Source: CAVYTF01 sp963708205 | GTDB lineage: Bacteria > Bacteroidota > Bacteroidia > Chitinophagales > Chitinophagaceae | NCBI GenBank assembly: GCA_963708205.1 | Contig: OY970196.1 | Coordinates: 2,852,001-2,916,000, forward strand | DNA length: 64,000 nucleotides | Direction of reading: 5' to 3' | In this document: positions 9,227 to 18,365 of the stretch, one piece after another | How the letters are laid out: every line of letters begins with the position of its first letter | Numbering within the stretch: the first letter of the stretch is position 1 | The notes under the pieces: model-generated | What the model saw: the letters and a program-made list of their open reading frames with translations, nothing else | The model's database searches: none | Told to the model about the DNA's origin: nothing | Position numbers and translations under genes: made by a program

Positions 9227-10660
9227 GTGCAGGCATTACTTCTTATATTAATTCCTTTTCTTGGTGGTTTAATTTCTTTTTTTATAAAAGAAAATAAAGC
9301 TGCGAAAAATTGGTCGTTGCTTGTAACCCTTGCTCTGCTTGGTATTTCGTTGGCTACTTTGTATAATAACAATAAAATATTTTACAATGCTGAATGGCTG
9401 CCAATGATTGGAAGCAGCTTCAGCTTAATGATGGATGGCTTGAGTAAAATATTATGTTTGCTTACAGCCATTTCATTTCCTATCGTGTTTGTTTCAACCT
9501 ATAAAAATAATTATAGCAAACCGTGGAATTTTTATGCATTAATGTTGTTAATGCAAGCCGGATTGATGGGAGTTTTTTTATCATCAGATGCCTTGGTATT
9601 TTATTTTTTCTGGGAGCTTGCATTAGTGCCTGCTTATTTTCTTTGCTCACAATGGGGTGGTCCAAAAAGAATACAAGTCACATTTAAATTTTTCATTTAT
9701 ACATTCACAGGTTCGTTGTTAATGTTGATTGGAATTTTATTTATTTATTTTAAAAATCCGCAACATTCATTTGCACTTCAATCTTTATCGCTCGTAAAAC
9801 TTAGTACCAGTAATGGTTTGCTTGCATTCTTTTTAGTCTTCATTGCATTTGCAATCAAGTGTCCAATATTTCCTTTTCATACCTGGCAACCCGATACCTA
9901 CGAACAATCGCCAACCGCAGTAACAATGGTTCTCAGCGCAGTTATGGCAAAAATGGGTTTATATGGTTTGATAAGATGGCTGCTTCCTTTGTTTCCAAAA
10001 GCTGCAATGCACTGCAGTCACATCATTATTTTATTGAGTGTAATCGGCATGTTATACGCATCATTAATTGCGATAAAACAAGACGATATAAAACGCCTGA
10101 TTGCATATTCATCCATTGCACATATTGGTTTGATGTGTGCCGCAATTTTTACAAGACAACAGGCCGGGATGAGTGGCGTGATGATACAATTATTTAATCA
10201 TGGCATTATTGTTATTGGATTATGGATCGTTGCTGATGCAATAGAGCAACAGCTTGGAACCCGCAAATTCAGTGAGCTTGGAGGCATGGCACAAAAGGCA
10301 CCAGCGTTGGCAATTTTATTTATGGTACTTGCATTGGCAAATATTGCATTGCCATTGACCAGTTCTTTTATCGGCGAATTTTTAATGTTCAGCGCATTAT
10401 TTAAATATAATTTTTGGATGGCAGCCGTTGCTTTAATAAGTGTAGTACTTGCGGCAGTTTATACATTGAATGCGATGCAAAAAATATTTTATGGAAATAT
10501 AAATGTTCGGGTTGAGAACAGTGTAGATGCCAATGTGTATATAAAATTTGGTTTGATCATTTTGGTTGCTTTTATAATTGTGATTGGAGTGTACCCGCAG
10601 CCTTTATTAAATTTAACACATGATAGCGCAAAAGCAGTGGTGGCGGCACTTTCAAGATAG
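9227..10660 (+). CDS. nuoM: NADH-quinone oxidoreductase subunit M
   Basis: Second antiporter-like proton pump subunit, 477 residues. E130 in FFWELALVPAYFL, K211 in AFAIKCPIFPFHTW and the following H218 are the expected proton-path residues. The start is a GTG at 9227, which gives the normal N-terminus MQALLLILIPFLGG; no ATG is available at this point. Codon choice and composition match the rest of the operon. Confidence 0.96.
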   Translation: MQALLLILIPFLGGLISFFIKENKAAKNWSLLVTLALLGISLATLYNNNKIFYNAEWLPMIGSSFSLMMDGLSKILCLLTAISFPIVFVSTYKNNYSKPWNFYALMLLMQAGLMGVFLSSDALVFYFFWELALVPAYFLCSQWGGPKRIQVTFKFFIYTFTGSLLMLIGILFIYFKNPQHSFALQSLSLVKLSTSNGLLAFFLVFIAFAIKCPIFPFHTWQPDTYEQSPTAVTMVLSAVMAKMGLYGLIRWLLPLFPKAAMHCSHIIILLSVIGMLYASLIAIKQDDIKRLIAYSSIAHIGLMCAAIFTRQQAGMSGVMIQLFNHGIIVIGLWIVADAIEQQLGTRKFSELGGMAQKAPALAILFMVLALANIALPLTSSFIGEFLMFSALFKYNFWMAAVALISVVLAAVYTLNAMQKIFYGNINVRVENSVDANVYIKFGLIILVAFIIVIGVYPQPLLNLTHDSAKAVVAALSR

Positions 10661-10705
10661 AGTTGATTTTTTTTGATGAAATGTTTTAAAGGAATTTATT
10701 AAAAG

Positions 10706-12103
10706 ATGAATGCAATATTACTTTCGGCAATTTTAGGAGTTGTGATGATGATTTGCAGTGTTGTGGTGCAAAATAAATCCGCATTCAAATATATTGCTGC
10801 TGCAGGTTTATTTATTCTTTTAGTTGCAAATATTTTAAGTATTTATGGTGTTGATATGTTTGTTATTGACACAAAAAATATGTTGAACTTTAACCGCTTT
10901 GGCTTATTCTTCAACAGCATTATAATTGCTTCAACATTCATCTATATTTTATTATCTGGAAAACAAATTGAGCGCACGGGAAATTATGTTTCAGAATATT
11001 TCGCACTTATATTTTTTGTGTTATGCGGCGTTTGCATTCTTACTTCTTACACTAATTTATTAATGCTTTTTATCGGAATAGAAATACTTTCAATTCCTTT
11101 ATATATTTTAACAGGAAGCGATAAAAAAAATCTAAAAGGCAATGAAGCAGCGTTGAAATATTTTTTGATGGGGGCATTTTCAACAGGATTAATGTTGATG
11201 GGAATTGCACTCATTTATGGTGCTTCTGCAACATTTGATCTTGAATCAATTCATAAAATTTTTGATTCCCAAAGTGGCGCATCTTTTTTAGAAATAATGG
11301 GCTTGCTTTTAATACTTGTGAGCATGTGCTTCAAAGTATCAGCAGCACCATTTCATTTTTGGGCACCTGATGTGTATGATGGGGCGCCTGCAGTGTTTAC
11401 TTCTTTCATGGCTACCATCGTGAAAGCCGCAGCCTTCTTCGCTTTCATTAAATTATTCGATGCAAGAATGATGCGGTTTAACCCTGCTTTAAATTGGGTT
11501 GACTGGCGCATGCTGCTTGCATTTATCATCATCGCAACATTATTTTTTGGGAATATTACAGCCATCTTTCAGCAAAGTGTAAAACGCATGCTTGCTTATT
11601 CAAGTATTGCGCAGGCAGGTTTTATGTTGTTTGCTGTTTTTTGCGAAAGTGATGTTTCTGTCGAAGGCATTTTATTATATACTGTCGCGTATAGTTTGGC
11701 AACAATTGGTATATTTTCGATTTTAATAAAAATGAAAGATTACACTTTTGAAGGTTATAATGGATTGGCTAAAACTCAGCCCCAGCTTGCCTTTGCGAAT
11801 ACAGTTTTTTTATTATCATTATCAGGCATTCCTTTAACGCTTGGTTTTTTCGCTAAGTTTTATATGCTTGCTGCTGTCGTAAAAACAGGCAATTATATGT
11901 GGCTTGTAATTATTGCAGTTTTGTTTGCAGCAATAAGTGTTTACTATTATTTTAGGTTGATACAGGCAATGTATTTTAAAGAAGGCACACCTGAAACAGA
12001 AGAGATTTTACCTTCTTTTAAAGCTGGTGTTTTATTACTGGCAGCTTTGATTATTTTATTCGGAATTTTCCCACAGATAATTTTAAACTGGTTTTATTTT
12101 TAA
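10706..12103 (+). CDS. nuoN: NADH-quinone oxidoreductase subunit N
   Basis: Third antiporter-like subunit, 465 residues, last gene of the operon. E126 in FIGIEILSIPLYIL and K210 in MCFKVSAAPFHFWAPDVYDG are the conserved charged residues, and the second-half lysine-bearing helix FQQSVKRMLAYSSIAQAG is present. After the stop there are about 95 bp before the next gene with no convincing terminator; only a long-loop inverted repeat (CACCAA/TTGGTG) is seen. Confidence 0.96.
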   Translation: MNAILLSAILGVVMMICSVVVQNKSAFKYIAAAGLFILLVANILSIYGVDMFVIDTKNMLNFNRFGLFFNSIIIASTFIYILLSGKQIERTGNYVSEYFALIFFVLCGVCILTSYTNLLMLFIGIEILSIPLYILTGSDKKNLKGNEAALKYFLMGAFSTGLMLMGIALIYGASATFDLESIHKIFDSQSGASFLEIMGLLLILVSMCFKVSAAPFHFWAPDVYDGAPAVFTSFMATIVKAAAFFAFIKLFDARMMRFNPALNWVDWRMLLAFIIIATLFFGNITAIFQQSVKRMLAYSSIAQAGFMLFAVFCESDVSVEGILLYTVAYSLATIGIFSILIKMKDYTFEGYNGLAKTQPQLAFANTVFLLSLSGIPLTLGFFAKFYMLAAVVKTGNYMWLVIIAVLFAAISVYYYFRLIQAMYFKEGTPETEEILPSFKAGVLLLAALIILFGIFPQIILNWFYF

Positions 12104-12198
12104 CCATTCAACACCAAAACTTTTCCATCCTTCGATATTTTTTAGTTGGTGCTTTTAAAGGCTTTATCTTTAAAAATAATTTAGTGTAAATATTTTTC

Positions 12199-13464
12199 AT
12201 GACACTTGCTGATTCATTTTCACTTGCATACAGAACTGTTCGCGGCAATAAACTTCGCACAGGTATAACCGTTGCTATAATTGCGTTTGGCATCATGGCC
12301 TTGATTGGTATCATCACTGCAATTGATGCAATGAATGGAAGTTTGCGCAGCAGTTTCTCCACGATGGGCGCGAATGGTTTTACCATTGCATATAAAGAAC
12401 GTTTTCGTTTTGGAAATGATAACCAGACCACAAAAGAAAAAACAGGACAGAAGCAAAAGAAATCAAATCTTGATAAAGTAATTACACTTCAGCAGGCGGA
12501 ATTATTCAAAGCAACTTTTAAATATCCGGCAATTGTCAGCCTTTCGTTAGGTGGTTCCGGAGACAATGAAATTCATTATAAAAATAAAAAAACAAATCCC
12601 AATGTGCGCATCACCGGCGGCGATGAAAATTACCTGCAGGTAAATGGTTTCAGCGTAGCGGAAGGAAGAAATTTTAATCAGCTTGATGTGCAAACGGGAA
12701 GAAATGTTTGCCTTTTAGGAAGTGATGTGGCTACAAAATTATTTGGCGATTACGCAGATAAAGCTGTTGATCAAATGATATCAGTTGGCGGCATTCCTTA
12801 TCGTGTGATCGGTGTTTTAAAAAGTAAAGGTTCAAGCCCAATGCTTCGTGCAGACAACGTTATTCTTACGACTTATAACAATGTAAGAAAATTAAAAAAT
12901 GCTTCTAATTCTTTTGTGATTGGTGTTATGGCTAATGATGTGCAGGATCTTGATGGCGCTATAAGTGAATCCACTGCTACGTTTCGCGCCATTCGCGGTT
13001 TAGCGCCAACCGATGCAGATAATTTTATTATTGATAAAAGTGATAAGCTCGCAGAAACATTTATAGGCTTACTTGGCAGTGTGCAAGGCGCAGCGGCAGC
13101 AATAGGTTTAATAACATTAATAGGGGCAGCCATTGGGTTGATGAATATCATGCTGGTGTCTGTAAACGAACGTACCCGTGAGATTGGTTTGATAAAAGCG
13201 ATTGGCGGAAAAAAGAAAAATATACGCCAGCAATTTTTATTTGAATCTACAATTATCTCTTTACTCGGTGCCATTTTCGGAATAATTTTAGGTGTTTTAG
13301 TGGGAAATCTTTTCGCACTTTTTTTAGATACAGGTTTTGTAATACCGTGGGGTTGGGTAATTACAGGTATTATAATTTGCTCTGCAGTTGGCTTGCTTGC
13401 AGGTTTATGGCCGGCTATAAAAGCTTCCAAACTCAATCCCATCAATGCTTTGCGGTACGAATAA
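12199..13464 (+). CDS. ABC transporter permease, MacB/FtsX type
   Basis: A 421-residue integral membrane protein with the MacB architecture: an N-terminal membrane segment (about 19-43), a periplasmic MacB_PCD domain (about 45-285) and a C-terminal FtsX domain with three membrane segments. The cytoplasmic loop NERTREIGLIKAIGGKKKNI is the classic coupling motif of this family. These permeases use an ATPase partner to drive mechanotransmission or efflux rather than ordinary transport. No ATP-binding gene lies next to it here, so its partner must be encoded elsewhere. Substrate unknown. Confidence 0.9.
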   Translation: MTLADSFSLAYRTVRGNKLRTGITVAIIAFGIMALIGIITAIDAMNGSLRSSFSTMGANGFTIAYKERFRFGNDNQTTKEKTGQKQKKSNLDKVITLQQAELFKATFKYPAIVSLSLGGSGDNEIHYKNKKTNPNVRITGGDENYLQVNGFSVAEGRNFNQLDVQTGRNVCLLGSDVATKLFGDYADKAVDQMISVGGIPYRVIGVLKSKGSSPMLRADNVILTTYNNVRKLKNASNSFVIGVMANDVQDLDGAISESTATFRAIRGLAPTDADNFIIDKSDKLAETFIGLLGSVQGAAAAIGLITLIGAAIGLMNIMLVSVNERTREIGLIKAIGGKKKNIRQQFLFESTIISLLGAIFGIILGVLVGNLFALFLDTGFVIPWGWVITGIIICSAVGLLAGLWPAIKASKLNPINALRYE

Positions 13465-13601
13465 TTTTTTTTGTTTCAATTAATTTTTTTCTTTACAAAA
13501 AAATATTTTATAAAGAATATTGTTTCAATTAAAATTTTTTTAAAAGAAAATAAATAATTGTTGGTGCTATAATTGTATAAATGTATAAATTGTGCATCCA
13601 G

Positions 13602-13663
13602 AAAAATATTTTTAAAAAATAAAATTGCTTGTTTAATAAAAAATATTTTTAGTAGAATTGCTT
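13602..13663 (+). repeat. AT-rich duplicated motif upstream of exbB
   Basis: The 12-bp palindrome AAAAATATTTTT occurs at 13602-13613 and 13639-13650, each followed by AATTGCTT (13623-13630 and 13656-13663) after 9 and 5 bp. It lies in the 244-bp AT-rich gap before the exbB-exbD-tonB cluster, where the promoter of that cluster must be. It may be a regulatory duplication, or chance in very AT-rich DNA. Confidence 0.35.
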
Positions 13664-13708
13664 ATTATTTAATCGAAAACCTTTCTTTAAAAATCTAAAA
13701 AATTCATC

Positions 13709-14575
13709 ATGGCTGAAATTAAACCAACTTCAACTACAACAAGAAGCGTTACTTCTGTACAGACGAAAAAGAAAAGCAATGCCGTATCATGGCTTGCGCC
13801 CGTTTGCTGTATCATTCTCGGTTACATTATCTGGCGTTTTTGGATAGGCGATCCAAGTAATTTCGATCATCCTGATCCTGATTCAAGTCATTGGTTTTGG
13901 CCTGATCACCAGGGAGCAAAAGGTAATTTTCCAAGAATGTATTTGGGCGGCATTATCGTGCCATTGCTTATCGGTTGTTTATTAACCGTAATAACATTTG
14001 TTGTTGAAAGATTTTTGACAATTTCAAAAGCAGCAGGTGCCGGAAGCATTGCAGATTTTATTCGCAATGTGCAATATAGTCTTGCCAATAAAGATGTTGA
14101 TAAAGCGATTGTGCTCTGTGATAAACAAAAAGGTTCTGTTGGAAATGTAATGAAAGCAGGTCTTAGAAAATACAAAGAAATGATTGGCAATGCAGAACTT
14201 GATACAGATCAAAAAGTATTGAACATACAAAAAGAAGTGGAAGAAGCAACAGCGCTTGAATTGCCAATGCTTGAAAAAAACCTGGTGTTTCTTTCAACAA
14301 TTGCTTCTGTTGCAACTTTGATGGGTTTGTTAGGAACGGTAATGGGAATGATCCGTTCGTTTGCATCTCTTGGTGAAGCAGGCGGCTCGGAAGCTGCACA
14401 AAGATTGTCTCAAGGTATTTCTGAAGCTTTGTATAATACCGCACTTGGTATCGGCACGTCAGCAATATCTATTATTATGTATAATGTGTTTACCACAAAA
14501 ATTGATTCCATAACTTATGGCATTGATGAATCTGGTTTTACACTTACACAAAGTTTTGCAGCAAATTATAAATAA
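13709..14575 (+). CDS. exbB: MotA/TolQ/ExbB proton channel family protein
   Basis: Proton-channel subunit that with ExbD converts proton motive force into movement of TonB. The 288-residue protein has an N-terminal hydrophobic segment (about 28-45), a second at about 80-103, and the conserved C-terminal pair with FLSTIASVATLMGLLGTVMGM and ISEALYNTALGIGTSAISII, which line the pore in this family. The N-terminal 25 residues are Thr/Ser/Lys-rich. It is first in a four-gene cluster with two exbD genes and tonB. Confidence 0.92.
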   Translation: MAEIKPTSTTTRSVTSVQTKKKSNAVSWLAPVCCIILGYIIWRFWIGDPSNFDHPDPDSSHWFWPDHQGAKGNFPRMYLGGIIVPLLIGCLLTVITFVVERFLTISKAAGAGSIADFIRNVQYSLANKDVDKAIVLCDKQKGSVGNVMKAGLRKYKEMIGNAELDTDQKVLNIQKEVEEATALELPMLEKNLVFLSTIASVATLMGLLGTVMGMIRSFASLGEAGGSEAAQRLSQGISEALYNTALGIGTSAISIIMYNVFTTKIDSITYGIDESGFTLTQSFAANYK

Positions 14576-14641
14576 AGGGAAAATTTTTTTGTGGAATTTA
14601 TTAAAAAATGAATCTCATTATTTTGGTTTAAAAATTAAACA

Positions 14642-15316
14642 ATGTCAAGACCGAAAATTGCGCGAAAAAGTACAGCAGTAGATATGACGGCGATGTGCGA
14701 TGTGGCTTTTCTTTTACTATCATTTTTTATTTTAACTGCAAAGCCCAAGCCTTCAGAAGCCGTATCAGTTGTAACTCCCAGCTCCGTTGCTTCTAAAATT
14801 ATGCCCGATAAAAATGTTGTGATGGTAACCATAACAAAAGATGGAAAAGCGTTTTTATCTTTTGGTGATAACTCCGCAGATAAGGATATTAAAAAGTCAG
14901 TATTGACTGATATTAATACTTCAAAATCTCTCGGGCTTTCTCCAGCAGAAATACAAAATTTGGTAAATGCTTCTTTTATTGGTGTAGGTTTTTCTGGACT
15001 TAAGCAACAGGCAGATATGCCTGCAGATCAAATGACTGGCGCAACACTTCCGGGAATACCTTGTCAGGATACTGCGAATAATCAAATGACAGAATGGATA
15101 AGAGCAGTGATGACGGCATACGCCGGTAATACTCAACCAAATATTTTGTTGAAAGGAGATAATTCAGCCAAATATCCAACTTTCAGAAATGTGTTGACAG
15201 CTTTTAAAAAGAATGATCAATTTCATTTTCAAATGGTAACAAGTCCTTTGAGTGTTCCTGCGGGCACAGCATTGTATCAACAAAATATGGCTGGTGTAAA
15301 ACCGGTAGAAGAATAA
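14642..15316 (+). CDS. exbD: Biopolymer transport protein ExbD/TolR (first copy)
   Basis: A 224-residue inner-membrane protein with one N-terminal membrane helix and a periplasmic domain. D20 in DMTAMCDVAFLLLSFFIL is the essential membrane aspartate of the ExbD/TolR family. It is longer than usual (about 140-200), with a periplasmic part of about 190 residues holding two cysteines (in the GIPCQDT region only one is obvious, so a disulfide is uncertain). Lies 66 bp after exbB and 28 bp before a second exbD-like gene. Confidence 0.9.
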   Translation: MSRPKIARKSTAVDMTAMCDVAFLLLSFFILTAKPKPSEAVSVVTPSSVASKIMPDKNVVMVTITKDGKAFLSFGDNSADKDIKKSVLTDINTSKSLGLSPAEIQNLVNASFIGVGFSGLKQQADMPADQMTGATLPGIPCQDTANNQMTEWIRAVMTAYAGNTQPNILLKGDNSAKYPTFRNVLTAFKKNDQFHFQMVTSPLSVPAGTALYQQNMAGVKPVEE

Positions 15317-15344
15317 TTTTATACATCATTAAAAATAAATTTTT

Positions 15345-15914
15345 ATGGCAGAAATAGATACCTCGGGTGGGGGTGGACATAAAAAAGGGCCTGGCGTAAA
15401 AAAAGCAAAAAAACTCTCTACAAGAGTTGATCTTACGCCAATGGTTGATTTAGGTTTTTTGTTAATTACGTTTTTTATATTTACTACCACCATGAGTCAG
15501 CCTACAGCAATGCGGCTTAACATGCCTGATGACAGAGACACAACAAAAACGAATATTAAACAATCAGGTGCATTAACAATTTTGTTGGGTAAAGATGATA
15601 ATGTATTTTATTATGAAGGTGAACTTGCACCTGATGCTTCAAATTTTAAATCATCAAATTTTAAAGACATCAGGAATGAGATCATTAGTAAAAAACAAAG
15701 TTCCAACGACGTAGATTTTTTTGTTACAATTAAACCTTCAAATGAATGTACGTATAAAGATGTAGTTGATATGTTGGATGAAATGACGATTAATGTGGTA
15801 AAAAGATATGCCTTGGTTGATGTTGCAGATGTAGAAATGCAGTTGATACAAAAGACTGAAGGTGAGCCTGTGACACCAACTGCCGCAGCTGCTTCTGCGC
15901 CTGCAAAAAAATAA
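15345..15914 (+). CDS. exbD: Biopolymer transport protein ExbD/TolR (second copy)
   Basis: A 189-residue ExbD/TolR protein with a Gly/Lys-rich N-terminus, a single membrane helix (about 33-52) and conserved aspartate D35 in DLTPMVDLGFLLITFFIF. The C-terminus is Ala/Pro-rich. Two unlike ExbD genes in tandem are usual in Bacteroidota TonB systems and probably form a mixed ExbD pair in one complex with the upstream ExbB. It is followed by tonB after 25 bp. Confidence 0.92.
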   Translation: MAEIDTSGGGGHKKGPGVKKAKKLSTRVDLTPMVDLGFLLITFFIFTTTMSQPTAMRLNMPDDRDTTKTNIKQSGALTILLGKDDNVFYYEGELAPDASNFKSSNFKDIRNEIISKKQSSNDVDFFVTIKPSNECTYKDVVDMLDEMTINVVKRYALVDVADVEMQLIQKTEGEPVTPTAAAASAPAKK

Positions 15915-15939
15915 TTTTAAATTATTTTAATTAAATCTT

Positions 15940-16752
15940 ATGGACTCAAATAAAATTTTAAATGCTGATATCCTTGATATAATTTTCGAAGGGCGCAATA
16001 AGGAATATGGAGCATATGATTTACGCAAGACCTATAACAATCGTATGCGGTTTGCTATAATTGTAATGGTTGCATTATGTTTGGTTATATTTTTAAGCGC
16101 ATTTTTGGTAAATCATGTTGGCAATACCGCTGCTCCCCAAATGGTCATACACGATGTGAATCTTGAAAATGTCAATGAGAATAAAAAACCACCACCACCA
16201 CCACCACCGCCGCCGCCGAAGCCACCACCACCAAAAGTGGAGATCACAAAATTTACTCCTCCTAAAATTGTGAAGGATGTGGAAGTAAAAGAACCACCAC
16301 CTGAACAAGAAAAACTAGAGGATACAAAGATTGGAACTATTAACCAGGAAGGTGAAAAAACTGATGTGGTTGCACCTCCTGTTGAACAAGGAACGGGTGT
16401 TGTGGCAGCTCCGAAAGATGATGAAGATTATGATAAGGAATTTAAGACAGTTCAGATTGAAGCACAATTTAATGGAGACTGGAGTAAATATCTTCAAAGA
16501 AATCTTAATGCAGACGTACCTACAGAAAATGGTGCGCCGCCCGGTGATTATACAGTTGTAGTTTCTTTTTTGGTAAACAAGGACGGAACTATTTCTGAAG
16601 TACAGGCATTGAATGATCCTGGATATGGAACTGCTGCAGAAGCTGTTCGTGTTATTCAACGTGGTCCACCATGGAAGCCTGCAATTCAAAACGGAAGAAA
16701 TGTAATTTATCGTCAAAAGCAGAAAATTACTTTCCAGGTACAAGAGCAATAA
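15940..16752 (+). CDS. tonB: Energy transducer TonB
   Basis: A 270-residue protein that spans the periplasm and energises outer-membrane TonB-dependent transporters. It has the Bacteroidota-type N-terminus with an EGRNKEYGAYDLRK motif (17-30), a membrane helix at about 37-58, a striking proline run (about 84-98, ten consecutive prolines then KPPPP), a Pro/Glu/Lys-rich spacer and a C-terminal TonB_C domain (about 185-268) with VSFLVNKDGTISEV and a GPPWKPA segment. It closes the exbB-exbD-exbD-tonB cluster and is followed by a strong terminator. Confidence 0.94.
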   Translation: MDSNKILNADILDIIFEGRNKEYGAYDLRKTYNNRMRFAIIVMVALCLVIFLSAFLVNHVGNTAAPQMVIHDVNLENVNENKKPPPPPPPPPPKPPPPKVEITKFTPPKIVKDVEVKEPPPEQEKLEDTKIGTINQEGEKTDVVAPPVEQGTGVVAAPKDDEDYDKEFKTVQIEAQFNGDWSKYLQRNLNADVPTENGAPPGDYTVVVSFLVNKDGTISEVQALNDPGYGTAAEAVRVIQRGPPWKPAIQNGRNVIYRQKQKITFQVQEQ

Positions 16753-16773
16753 TTTTATTAATAAGTTTATTTT

Positions 16774-16805
16774 AAAGTTCCTGATTTTTCAGGAACTTTT
16801 TATTT
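16774..16805 (+). terminator. Rho-independent terminator after tonB
   Basis: A perfect 11-bp stem (AAAGTTCCTGA / TCAGGAACTTT) with a TTTT loop followed by T-rich sequence, 21 bp after the tonB stop. Confidence 0.9.
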
Positions 16806-16845
16806 ACATATATCTTAGATAAAGTTTACTTTATTTTCTAATAGT

Positions 16846-18231
16846 ATGTCTTCAAATTTTTTACATTGGGATGATACAATAACTGCGCTTGCAACGCCAC
16901 AAGGCATTGGCGCCATTGGCGTAATTCGCATCAGCGGAAAAAAAGCTTTCGAAATTGTAAATAATATTTTTCCTTCAAAAAATATTTTATTAGAAAATTC
17001 TCACACTTTGCATGTTGGCTTTTTGAAGTATGAAAATGAAATAATTGATGAAGTTGTCGTTTCGATTTTTAAATCCCCACATTCATATACCGGCGAAGAT
17101 GTGATTGAAATTTCGTGCCATGGTTCTCAATTTATTCAGCAAAAGATTTTACAAATAATAACTTCTTTGGGTGCAAGAAATGCAAAACCGGGAGAGTTTA
17201 CTCAACGCGCTTTCTTAAATGGAAAAATTGATTTGACGCAAGCAGAAGCAGTGGCAGATTTAATAGCGTCAGATACAGAAGCTGCACGTAAAACTGCACT
17301 AAATAATATGCGCGGAAGATTCTCAGATGAGTTGAAAAATATACGCGAACAATTGATAAAGTTTTCTGCTTTAATAGAATTAGAATTGGATTTTGCGCAG
17401 GAAGATGTTGAGTTTGCAGATCGAAATGCATTGATGATTTTATTACAAAATATTGCACTGAAAGTGCAGGATTTACTTAATTCTTTTCAACTTGGAAATG
17501 TAATTAAAAATGGTGTGCAGGTGGCAATTATAGGAAAGCCTAATGCCGGCAAATCTACGTTGCTAAACACTTTGCTTAACGAAGATCGCGCAATTGTAAG
17601 TGAAATCGCAGGCACAACGAGGGACACCATTGAAGAACTTATAAATATCAATGGCATACTCTTTAAACTGATTGATACCGCTGGTATTCGCGAACATTCA
17701 ACGGATGAAATAGAAAGCATTGGCGTAAATAAAAGTTTTGAAAAAATGCACCAGGCAGACCTGGTTATTTATTTATTTGATGTAAATAATGTAAGCATTG
17801 AAGAGCTAACTGAACAGGCAAACTTTTTTGCAACAACTAAAATAAAATTCTTATTTGTCGGCAATAAAGATGATGTTTCAGATCAGGAAAAAAAAGAAAA
17901 AATATTTCATTTCAATCATCCAATAATTTTTATATCAGCTAAAGAGAATAAAAATATTGAAGCATTACAAAAAGCTTTGTACGATATGGTTTGGGATGAA
18001 AAATTATTTGCAAATAATATTATTGTAACGAATGCAAGACATATTGAAATGCTTAAAAAAATTCTTATTTCACTTAACGACATTATTGCCGGATTAAACA
18101 CAAAACTTTCAGGCGATCTACTTGCATCTGATATCAATGCCTGTCTTCATTATATTGGAGAAATTACCGGACAAGTAAATACTGAAGAAAAGTTAGACTA
18201 CATTTTTAGTAAATTTTGTATTGGGAAATAG
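16846..18231 (+). CDS. mnmE: tRNA uridine-5-carboxymethylaminomethyl(34) synthesis GTPase
   Basis: MnmE works with MnmG to modify the wobble uridine of certain tRNAs. The 461-residue protein is complete: N-terminal folate-binding domain (about 1-118, starting DDTITALATPQGIGAIGVIRISG), helical domain, and an inserted GTPase domain with P-loop GKPNAGKS (230-237), switch GTTRDTIEE (256-264), DTAG (277-280) and NKDD. The C-terminus ends in FCIGK, whose cysteine is the conserved redox/catalytic residue. It is monocistronic between the tonB terminator and a probable promoter for the next gene. Confidence 0.97.
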   Translation: MSSNFLHWDDTITALATPQGIGAIGVIRISGKKAFEIVNNIFPSKNILLENSHTLHVGFLKYENEIIDEVVVSIFKSPHSYTGEDVIEISCHGSQFIQQKILQIITSLGARNAKPGEFTQRAFLNGKIDLTQAEAVADLIASDTEAARKTALNNMRGRFSDELKNIREQLIKFSALIELELDFAQEDVEFADRNALMILLQNIALKVQDLLNSFQLGNVIKNGVQVAIIGKPNAGKSTLLNTLLNEDRAIVSEIAGTTRDTIEELININGILFKLIDTAGIREHSTDEIESIGVNKSFEKMHQADLVIYLFDVNNVSIEELTEQANFFATTKIKFLFVGNKDDVSDQEKKEKIFHFNHPIIFISAKENKNIEALQKALYDMVWDEKLFANNIIVTNARHIEMLKKILISLNDIIAGLNTKLSGDLLASDINACLHYIGEITGQVNTEEKLDYIFSKFCIGK

Positions 18232-18320
18232 ATCCTTAATTACACTTGAATTCTTATTATTCATCTTTGTTTAAGTTGATTGCATAAGTATTTAAAATAG
18301 CTTAAACTATTCTACTTATG

Positions 18321-18350
18321 TTTGACAAACAAACTTTCGTTTTATTATTG
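18321..18350 (+). promoter_or_regulatory. Bacteroidota-type promoter for the amine oxidase gene
   Basis: TTTG at 18321-18324 and TATTATTG at 18343-18350 (one mismatch to TAnnTTTG) are separated by 18 bp, and the ATG lies 15 bp further on. The expected start of transcription would leave a leader of about 10 nt. Confidence 0.5.
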
Positions 18351-18365
18351 TAAAAATTCAATATC

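Noticed and set aside
12104..12170. Terminator after nuoN (CACCAA/TTGGTG)
   Set aside because: Short stem with a loop of about 35 nt and no clean T-run, so not convincing.
16093..16308. Tryptophan-rich minus-strand frame opposite tonB
   Set aside because: It is the antisense of the proline-codon run and has no independent coding signs.
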